Below are positions 1-5,148 of a stretch of DNA of 6,027 nucleotides, piece by piece. How positions within the stretch are numbered: the stretch's first letter is position 1; every line of letters begins with the position of its first letter. The notes beneath the pieces were generated by a model. It searched no databases. It saw nothing but the letters and a program-made list of their open reading frames with translations, and had not been told where the DNA came from. Origin of the DNA: Gemmataceae bacterium (GTDB taxonomy: Bacteria; Planctomycetota; Planctomycetia; Gemmatales; Gemmataceae); NCBI GenBank assembly GCA_947490035.1, contig CANLGS010000290.1:1-6027 (forward strand), in the 5' to 3' direction. A program made the position numbers and the translations under genes.

Positions 1-730
1 CGAGGTCGTCGAGCAACCCGCGGCGGTCGTCGGCGGTCACGCCATCGGGGTTGCTGAGGAATAACACCGGGTCGCCCTGGGATCGGAACTTCACGCCCTG
101 GAACCGCGACGGCAGGAACCCGCTGCCCCACAGCCGGTCGTAGAGCGGCTGGTCGGTGGGGTTGCCGCTGCCCTGCGAGATGAGCACCACGAACGCGGGC
201 AGGTCTTTGTTCTCGCTGCCCAAACCGTAGCTGACCCACGAGCCGAAGCTCGGCCGCCCCGCGAGCTGCGCACCGGTCTGGCAGAACGTGATCGCGGGGT
301 CGTGGTTGATCGCTTCCGTGTTCAGCGACTTGATGAAGCACAGTTCGTCCGCGACGCCCGCCGTGTGCGGCAGGAGGTCGCTGAGCCACGCGCCGCTCTT
401 GCCGTGTTGCCGAAACTTGTACTTGCTCGGCGCGACCGGGAACGTGTCCTGCGTCGCGGTCATGCCGGTGAGCCGCTGGCCGTTGCGGATCGACTCCGGC
501 AGATTCTGGGCGAAGCGGTCTTTCAGCTTCGGTTTGTGGTCGAAGAGGTCCAGGTGCGACGGCGCGCCCGACTGGAACAGGTAGATGATGCGCTTGGCCG
601 CGGGTTTGGGCTTTGCTTCGCCGGCGCGCGCGCCCTCGCCTAACAGTGTTGCAAGCGCGGCGCTCCCAACGGCGCTGGAGAGGAAGGTGCGGCGAGTCTG
701 AAGTCGCAGGGCTTCAAGAGCAGGGTGCAT
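1..730 (-). CDS. DUF1501 family Tat-exported protein (3' end outside window)
   Basis: The start is the ATG at 730-728, preceded by a well-placed Shine-Dalgarno (GAGG at 739-736 on the minus strand, 5-nt spacer). The frame stays open to the window edge, giving 243 full codons. The family is usually about 430-480 residues, so roughly the C-terminal half is missing. Residues 9-30 look like a twin-arginine signal: R13-R14-T-F-L followed by a small hydrophobic stretch. The DUF1501 hallmarks follow: FQSGAPSHLDLFD at 52-64, a 'TGM' segment near 88-90, NHDPAI at 142-147 and FGSWVSYGLGS at 162-172. Pfam places DUF1501 in the alkaline phosphatase/sulfatase-like clan, but no reaction is established. The gene lies 54 nt after the stop of the PSCyt1/DUF1549/DUF1553 gene on the same strand, the usual planctomycete arrangement, so co-transcription and a joint extracytoplasmic role are likely. 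The family call is secure; the function is unknown. Confidence 0.93.
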   Translation of the reverse strand, partial: MHPALEALRLQTRRTFLSSAVGSAALATLLGEGARAGEAKPKPAAKRIIYLFQSGAPSHLDLFDHKPKLKDRFAQNLPESIRNGQRLTGMTATQDTFPVAPSKYKFRQHGKSGAWLSDLLPHTAGVADELCFIKSLNTEAINHDPAITFCQTGAQLAGRPSFGSWVSYGLGSENKDLPAFVVLISQGSGNPTDQPLYDRLWGSGFLPSRFQGVKFRSQGDPVLFLSNPDGVTADDRRGLLDDL

Positions 731-784
731 GATCGCCTCGAATAGTTCCACCACACCGTTTAGCGTTCGACCCGAAGGGGCGAA

Positions 785-3700
785 TCACTCCTTCGTCACC
801 ACTTCATCGAGGTTCATGATGAGGCTGCACACGCTCGCGTAAGCGGCGAGTTCGGTCGCATCGAGTTTCGCATCGGCCTTCGACGCGCCGACGCGCAGCA
901 ATTTCGCCGCGCTGGTGGGGTTCTTCTGATACGTCGCCAACTGCCGCTCGTAGGCCGCGAGCAGAATCTTCGCCTCGGCTTCGCTCGGCGCGCGAGCGGT
1001 CAGGTAGAGGAACGCGAGCGCGAGCCGCTTCTCCGGGGTGGCTGCTTCCTTCATCGCGCGCTGAGCGAGCACGCGCGACGCCTCCACGAAGGTGACATCG
1101 TTCAGCAAAGTGAGTGCGTGTAAGGGGGTGTTGGTGCGGGTCTCGCGGACCGAACACGTTTCGCGCATCGACGCGTCGAACACGCCGAGCGTCGGCGGCG
1201 GGACCGCGCGCTTCCAGTACGTGTACAGGCTGCGGCGGTAGAGGTTCTCGCCGGTGTCGGGTTTGTAGTCGCCTGCGCCGGACAGCTCGTTCCACAAGCC
1301 CGCAGGCTGGTAAGGCTTCACAGACGGCCCGCCTTGCTTCTCAACGAGAAGGCCGGCTGCGAAGAGGGCCTGGTCGCGGATCATTTCGCCGGAGAGCCGC
1401 AGCCGCGGGCCGCGCGCGAGCAGGCGGTTGTCGGGGTCGCGTTCCAGCAGCGCCTTCGTCGTGCGCGACGACTGGCGGTAGGTCGCGCTCGTCACGATGA
1501 GCTTGTGCAGTCGCTTAATATCCCACGCACCCCCTCCCTGACGGTCGGGGTTCACCAGTTCGGTGGCGAGCCAGTCGAGCAGTTCCGGGTGCGCCGGGAA
1601 CTCGCCCTGCGTGCCGAAGTCTTCGACCGTGCGCACGAGGCCGGTCCCGAAGTGGAGCTGCCACATGCGGTTCACCGCGACCCGGGCCGTGAGCGGGTTG
1701 TCGGCGCTCACGAGCCACTTCGCGAACTCCAGTCGATTGCGTTTTGGCGAGCGGGGGGCGTCAGCCCCCTGTTCATCCAACGCGTTCGGCACGCCCGGCG
1801 ACACCTTCGCCCCGCGCTTGTCGTACTCGCCGCGCAGCAGCACGAACGTGTCGCGCGGCTTCGGCATCTCCTCCATCACCATCACCGTGGACACCGTACT
1901 CCACAACTTCGCACGCTCGTCGCGGATCGCGCGAAGCGAGTAGAACGGCTTGCGAATATCCAATGGGGCGGCCGTTTCGAGGAGGTATGTGCGGAGCTTG
2001 GCGCGCTCGGTTGGCGTGCGCCTGTCGGTGGGTTTCCCAAGGATTTCAGGTACGGACAGCGGGACTGCAAGGATTGCGGCTTCGTTCGGCTCGATCGCGC
2101 GGTTGAAGATGCACAGGTCTTCGATCTGACCCGCGAAGCGGTTCTCTTTTCCGCCCGCGGAGCCGATGCGCAGCGGTTCGTCGTTTTGGAAGTCTTGGTT
2201 GAGCTCGTCGAGAAGCACCTTTGTCTTCTGCTCGGTGCCGTCGATGTAGACTTTCACCCCGGCCGCGGCGCGCGAGCCGTCGTAAGTGACGGTGAGGTGC
2301 TGCCACTTATCCGCCTTGACGGTGGCATCGGTTTCGACGCGAAGCGCGTCATCGAGCCAGCGTTTCGTGAGCGACACGCGCACCTTGCCGTCGATCAGCT
2401 CAATCGCGTAGCCGTCGGCTTGCGGTTCTTGGGGCATCTTCGAGAGAATCGCGCCGCTGGTGTTCTTCGGCTTCAGCCAAAGGGCGAACGTGAACCGGCT
2501 GTCGTAGCCGAAGGTGGCGAAACGGCGGGCATCCACGTAGTATTGCCCATCGAAGTCGAGCGCCGGGTGCGTGCGACCGGGCGAGTAGGTGGGCTTCCCG
2601 TCGTGAACCGTGAGGTTTTCTGAGGGCCCGAGGAGCGTTTGATAGAAGACGCCGTGCGCCGGGATCGGACCGACCACACCGGTCGCCTTGAAGGTCGGTT
2701 CCCACTTCGTTTGTGCAACGTCCACTTCCGGCTGCAACTTGGCCCACGCGGTTTCGGCCTCTTTGATCTTTGCGTCCAGGTCCGCGAGCTTCTTCTGCTG
2801 ATCGCGCGTCGGCGCCTTGATGAGCGGCGGGGAGTTGCCGAACTTCACCGCGCGGCCCTGCTCCGGTACGTTGTTGAAGTACGCGAAGAGCTGGTAGAAC
2901 TCCTTCTGCGATACCGGGTCGAACTTGTGGTCGTGACAGCGGGCGCAGCCGATCGTGAGGCCGAGCCACACGGTCGCGGTGGTGTCCACGCGATCTACCA
3001 CGTACTCCACCGCGTACTCTTCGGGCACGATCCCGCCTTCGGAGTTGCCGCGGTGGTTGCGGTTGAAGCCGGTCGCGATGCGCTGATCCAGCGTCGCGTT
3101 TGGCAGCATGTCGCCGGCGAGTTGCTCGATCGTGAACTGGTCGAACGGCAGATTGCGGTTGTACGCTTCGATCACCCAGTCGCGCCAGCGCCACATGTCG
3201 CGCCCCGCGTCGGTCTGGTAGCCGTTGGTGTCGGCGTAGCGCGCGGCGTCGAGCCACCGCCACGCCATGCGCTCGCCGTAGCGCGGCGAGGCGAGCAACC
3301 GGTCGGCCAGTCGCGCAACCGCGAGCGGCTCGGTGTCTTTCAAGAAGGCGTCCACCTCCGCCGGTGTGGGCGGAAGCCCGGTCAGGTCGAAGGTCATGCG
3401 CCGGATGAGTGTGGCGCGATCTGCTTCGGGCGAAGGTGCGAGTCTTTCCTTCTCCAATCGCGCGAAGACGAAGTTGTCGATTGGGTTCGCAGTCGGGTGC
3501 TTCGTCTTCGGGATGTCTTGGCGTGTCGGGGCGATCAGCGCCCAGTGCTTCTCCCACTTCCCGCCTTGCGCGACCCACGCCGTTAGCGTCTCGATCTGCT
3601 TCGCGGACAGCGGGCGCGCGAACTTCGCCGGCGGCATCTGGACGAACACCCCTTTGCCCCTGATGCGCTCAACCAGTTCGCTCTCGTCCGGCTTGCCCGG

Positions 3701-3904
3701 CACGATGACGGTGGGCGCGCGCGGGTCGGTCGCGGGATCGACATCGAGTCGGAGTCGCGCCTTGCGCTTGCCCGCGTCCGGGCCGTGGCACTGGAAGCAG
3801 TGGTCCGCGAGGATCGGCCGCACGTCGCGGTTGAAGTCGACCTTCACCGGTTCCGGCGGCGCGGTGGGGGTGAGCAGCAGCAGCGCGGGGAGGAGAGGGT
3901 TCAT
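785..3904 (-). CDS. Exported PSCyt1-DUF1549-LamG-DUF1553 protein (planctomycete cytochrome-like)
   Basis: This 1039-residue protein runs from ATG at 3904-3902 to TGA at 787-785. Residues 1-19 are a short hydrophobic Sec-like signal without a basic n-region. A PSCyt1 domain spans about 25-115, with the c-type haem motif C36-F-Q-C39-H40. DUF1549 (PSCyt2) spans about 140-345, with DLTGLPPTPAEVDAFL (173-188) and a second CxxCH, C320-A-R-C323-H324, inside GCARCHDHKFDP. A charged, probably coiled-coil segment lies at 366-403. A LamG/concanavalin-like domain spans about 445-605 (ALDFDGQYYVDA, WQHLTVTYDG, KVYIDGTEQ, RFAGQIEDLCIFNRA). DUF1553 (PSD1) spans about 725-985, with NPLTARVAVNRMWQLHFG and RETRTNTPLHALTLLND. 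No clear Shine-Dalgarno precedes the ATG. It is the first gene of a probable operon with the DUF1501 gene. Family knowledge suggests a secreted, possibly haem-binding, carbohydrate-related role; substrate and haem attachment are unproven. Two short in-frame insertions (about 709-721 and 785-793) sit on palindromic DNA. Confidence 0.95.
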   Translation of the reverse strand: MNPLLPALLLLTPTAPPEPVKVDFNRDVRPILADHCFQCHGPDAGKRKARLRLDVDPATDPRAPTVIVPGKPDESELVERIRGKGVFVQMPPAKFARPLSAKQIETLTAWVAQGGKWEKHWALIAPTRQDIPKTKHPTANPIDNFVFARLEKERLAPSPEADRATLIRRMTFDLTGLPPTPAEVDAFLKDTEPLAVARLADRLLASPRYGERMAWRWLDAARYADTNGYQTDAGRDMWRWRDWVIEAYNRNLPFDQFTIEQLAGDMLPNATLDQRIATGFNRNHRGNSEGGIVPEEYAVEYVVDRVDTTATVWLGLTIGCARCHDHKFDPVSQKEFYQLFAYFNNVPEQGRAVKFGNSPPLIKAPTRDQQKKLADLDAKIKEAETAWAKLQPEVDVAQTKWEPTFKATGVVGPIPAHGVFYQTLLGPSENLTVHDGKPTYSPGRTHPALDFDGQYYVDARRFATFGYDSRFTFALWLKPKNTSGAILSKMPQEPQADGYAIELIDGKVRVSLTKRWLDDALRVETDATVKADKWQHLTVTYDGSRAAAGVKVYIDGTEQKTKVLLDELNQDFQNDEPLRIGSAGGKENRFAGQIEDLCIFNRAIEPNEAAILAVPLSVPEILGKPTDRRTPTERAKLRTYLLETAAPLDIRKPFYSLRAIRDERAKLWSTVSTVMVMEEMPKPRDTFVLLRGEYDKRGAKVSPGVPNALDEQGADAPRSPKRNRLEFAKWLVSADNPLTARVAVNRMWQLHFGTGLVRTVEDFGTQGEFPAHPELLDWLATELVNPDRQGGGAWDIKRLHKLIVTSATYRQSSRTTKALLERDPDNRLLARGPRLRLSGEMIRDQALFAAGLLVEKQGGPSVKPYQPAGLWNELSGAGDYKPDTGENLYRRSLYTYWKRAVPPPTLGVFDASMRETCSVRETRTNTPLHALTLLNDVTFVEASRVLAQRAMKEAATPEKRLALAFLYLTARAPSEAEAKILLAAYERQLATYQKNPTSAAKLLRVGASKADAKLDATELAAYASVCSLIMNLDEVVTKE
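1529..1551. repeat. Quasi-palindromic GC-rich segment inside the DUF1553 region
   Basis: ACCCC at 1529-1533 is mirrored by GGGGT at 1547-1551. Between them is an inner dyad, CCC-t-GAC-g-GTC-GGG (1536-1549). Read on the minus strand it encodes N785-P-D-R-Q-G-G-G792 of the exported protein. It falls where the DUF1553 family normally passes almost directly into a 'GWDxKxLHxLIV' segment, so it looks like an in-frame insertion of about nine residues. That comparison is from memory of the family, not an alignment. The symmetry is imperfect and could be chance in GC-rich DNA. Confidence 0.4.
1752..1771. repeat. In-frame GC-rich hairpin element inside the DUF1553 gene
   Basis: GGGGGC (1754-1759) and GCCCCC (1764-1769) form a perfect 6-bp stem around the loop GTCA. 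A wobble pair and a C-G pair extend it to 1752 and 1771. On the minus strand it encodes Q712-G-A-D-A-P-R718, within the proline- and charge-rich stretch DEQGADAPRSPKR (710-722). This lies between the 'GEYDKRG..VSPGVP' strand and the 'NRLEFAKWLV' helix, a place where the family normally has a short variable linker. The symmetry is directly visible. That it is one copy of a dispersed genomic repeat is an inference. Confidence 0.55.
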
Positions 3905-3922
3905 CGCGTTATTGTAGTCTTC

Positions 3923-3978
3923 TGTAGGACAGGCCGCTGGCCTGTCGCAGCAATGACAGGCCAGCGGCCTGTCCTACA
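3923..3978. repeat. Perfect 24-bp inverted repeat with nested palindromes (REP-like)
   Basis: The left arm 3923-3946 and right arm 3955-3978 are exact reverse complements, separated by an 8-nt spacer (3947-3954). Each arm is itself palindromic: GACAGGCC-GCT-GGCCTGTC at 3928-3946 and GACAGGCC-AGC-GGCCTGTC at 3955-3973. The element can therefore fold as one long hairpin or as two small ones, a cloverleaf or cruciform shape. The ends read TGTAG and CTACA. It lies between two divergent genes and shows no T-run on either side, so it is not a typical intrinsic terminator. It most resembles the dispersed REP/BIME-type repeats common in planctomycete genomes; that identity is from general knowledge and was not searched. 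Confidence 0.85.
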
Positions 3979-4019
3979 AGGGGGAAAGCGCGAAAACGGC
4001 GCTCCGCGCCCAACCCCGG

Positions 4020-4048
4020 TTGTCACACGTGCCCGCCGACGACACAAT
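4020..4048 (+). promoter_or_regulatory. Probable sigma70-like promoter for the AMP nucleosidase gene
   Basis: TTGTCA (4020-4025, five of six matches to the -35 consensus) is followed after exactly 17 nt by CACAAT (4043-4048, four of six matches to the -10 consensus). Transcription would start near 4055, leaving a leader of about 20 nt that just contains the Shine-Dalgarno and the ATG at 4074. This fits the preferred start and argues against the in-frame TTG at 4020. It was found by eye in GC-rich DNA, where chance matches occur, and planctomycete promoters are poorly characterised. Confidence 0.4.
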
Positions 4049-4062
4049 CAGCGTACCTCCAC

Positions 4063-4066
4063 GGAG
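4063..4066 (+). promoter_or_regulatory. Shine-Dalgarno deciding the AMP nucleosidase start
   Basis: GGAG ends 7 nt before the ATG at 4074, a normal spacing. The frame is open upstream to a TTG at 4020, but the added 18 residues have no counterpart in the family as I know it, and the protein from 4074 begins with the usual MKTKAEIV.DWLPRYTG sequence. Confidence 0.7.
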
Positions 4067-4073
4067 CGGGTGC

Positions 4074-4853
4074 ATGAAGACGAAAGCGGAGATCGTGCTC
4101 GACTGGCTGCCGCGCTACACCGGCCGCCCGGTCGATCAGTTCGGCAAGTACATCCTCCTCACCAACTTCGCGCATTACGTCGATCTGTTCGCCGAGCGCT
4201 TCGGCGTCGAGATCATGGGCCGCGACCGGCCCATGACCAGCGCGACCGCCGAGAACATCACCATGCTGAACTTCGGCATGGGCAGCGCGATGGCCGCGAC
4301 CGTCATGGACCTGCTGTCAGCGATTGAGCCGAAAGGCGTGCTGTTCCTCGGCAAGTGCGGCGGGCTGAAGAGCACGAAGGTCGGCGACTTCATCCTGCCG
4401 ATCGCGGCGATTCGCGGGGAGGGGACGAGCCACGACTACCTGCCGGCGGAGGTGCCGGCGCTGCCGTCGTTCCGGCTTCAGGCGGCGGTCGCGGCGGCGA
4501 GTAGCAAGCACGACATCGACTACTGGAGCGGCACGGTGTACACGACTAACCGCCGCGTGTGGGAGCACGACGACCGGTTCAAGCAGTACCTGCGCGACAT
4601 CCGCGCCACCGCGATCGACATGGAGACCGCGACCATCTACGTCGTCGGGTTCGTGAACCGCATCCCGAAGGGCGCGCTGCTGCTAGTGTCCGACAACCCG
4701 ATGACGCCGGAAGGCGTGAAGACATCCAAGAGTGACGCGGCCGTGACCGAGATGTACGTGCGCAAGCACCTGGACGTGGGCATCACGGCGCTGATGGAAC
4801 TGCGCGACTTCGGCACGTCCGTGCGGCACCTCCGCTACGAGGAACGCCCGTGA
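4074..4853 (+). CDS. amn: AMP nucleosidase, short catalytic form (EC 3.2.2.4)
   Basis: The 259-residue product hydrolyses the N-glycosidic bond of AMP to adenine and ribose 5-phosphate, a cytoplasmic step in purine salvage and AMP-pool control. It belongs to the nucleoside phosphorylase/UDP_1 superfamily. Visible landmarks are the start MKTKAEIVLDWLPRYTG (1-17), YILLTNFAHYVDLFAERFGV (26-45), the glycine-rich NFGMGSAMAATVMDLLSA (66-83), FLGKCGGLK (91-99), IRGEGTSHDYLP (113-124), YTTNRRVWEHD (156-166), the ribose-binding DMET (182-185) and LLVSDNPMTPEGVKTS (203-218). In the last of these, D207 is the expected catalytic acid. The enterobacterial enzyme is about 484 residues with an extra N-terminal regulatory domain; this one lacks it and resembles the compact form of Bacteroidetes and Planctomycetes. 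It is transcribed divergently from the exported-protein operon and stands alone; the next gene is 295 nt away. The family assignment is strong. Confidence 0.93.
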   Translation: MKTKAEIVLDWLPRYTGRPVDQFGKYILLTNFAHYVDLFAERFGVEIMGRDRPMTSATAENITMLNFGMGSAMAATVMDLLSAIEPKGVLFLGKCGGLKSTKVGDFILPIAAIRGEGTSHDYLPAEVPALPSFRLQAAVAAASSKHDIDYWSGTVYTTNRRVWEHDDRFKQYLRDIRATAIDMETATIYVVGFVNRIPKGALLLVSDNPMTPEGVKTSKSDAAVTEMYVRKHLDVGITALMELRDFGTSVRHLRYEERP

Positions 4854-5148
4854 TGAAGAGGCCGAAGCCGCGCCCCACCGACCGGTGACCACTCGCGCCG
4901 CCGGGTTTCACGCGACGCCCACCGGGGATTGCGTTCGCAAAGCCTCACTTCACCCTTGGCTACGCGCCCACGCCCTCTCCGAGGGCTGAAGACCTGTCGG
5001 GATGACACACGTTGGCGCTCTTTGGCGTCCTTTGAAATTCACTTCTCGCCTGCTCATCGAGTTACCGACCGCAGCGTCAACACTCGTTGCGTGCTGGCGT
5101 GGCGAACCGTAAGAAAGGAGGGACGCCCCTTAACATTCGGAACCGCTC
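4854..5148. other. Intergenic gap between amn and the ABC-F gene, no convincing gene
   Basis: No frame across this gap gives a recognisable protein. Three small dyads are visible. CACCG-AC-CGGTG (4876-4887) lies 22 nt after the amn stop. GCCCTC-TCC-GAGGGC (4972-4986) is a perfect 6-bp stem; its right arm could instead pair, as GGGCTGAAG (4983-4991), with CTTCACCC (4948-4955). A third hairpin, over a strong Shine-Dalgarno-like sequence, is listed separately. None is followed by a T-run, so no intrinsic terminator for amn can be called. Part of the gap (about 5000-5060) is less GC-rich than the flanking genes. I found no promoter I would stand behind for the ABC-F gene. Confidence 0.6.
5115..5131 (+). 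promoter_or_regulatory. Hairpin containing a misplaced Shine-Dalgarno upstream of ABC-F
   Basis: AAGG(A)GG at 5115-5121 can pair with CCCCTT at 5126-5131 around the loop GACG, with a single bulged A. The left arm is a near-perfect Shine-Dalgarno (AAAGGAGGG, 5114-5122), but it ends 26 nt before the ABC-F ATG at 5149, too far for normal use. An in-frame TAA at 5131-5133 rules out a nearer start in that frame, and no ATG, GTG or TTG follows it at suitable distance in the other frames. The pairing is visible; any control role is inference. Confidence 0.35.

Noticed and set aside
750..784. Possible terminator-like dyad (CCC-TTC-GGG on the minus strand) between the two minus-strand genes
   Set aside because: A 3-bp stem without a T-run. 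The short spacing and good ribosome-binding site of the next gene favour read-through in an operon.
1334..2623. A 429-codon open frame on the plus strand opposite the DUF1553/LamG region
   Set aside because: It is antisense to a clearly conserved gene, its product is a low-complexity R/V/E/H-rich sequence with no recognisable domain, and GC-rich DNA routinely gives long antisense frames.
2400..3578. A 392-codon minus-strand frame and a 315-codon plus-strand frame (2639-3586) over the DUF1549 region
   Set aside because: Both are shadows of the 1039-residue gene: arginine-rich, without motifs or ribosome-binding sites.
3998..4010. Small hairpin GGCGC-TCC-GCGCC
   Set aside because: A 5-bp stem with no T-run in GC-rich intergenic DNA; such stems arise by chance and no terminator function can be supported.
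3785..4327. A 180-codon plus-strand frame running through the big palindrome and into amn
   Set aside because: It overlaps two well-supported genes in other frames. Its middle part simply translates the inverted repeat (TGRWPVAAMTGQRPVLQ), which is a repeat signature rather than a protein.
4853..4888. An 11-codon frame (ATG at 4853 overlapping the amn stop)
   Set aside because: It has an overlapping stop/start arrangement but encodes only MKRPKPRPTDR. There is no separate ribosome-binding site and no sign of conservation, so it is most likely chance.
5087..5115. Possible promoter TTGCGT-N17-TAAGAA upstream of the ABC-F gene
   Set aside because: Only three of six matches in each box, which is not above chance for this composition.
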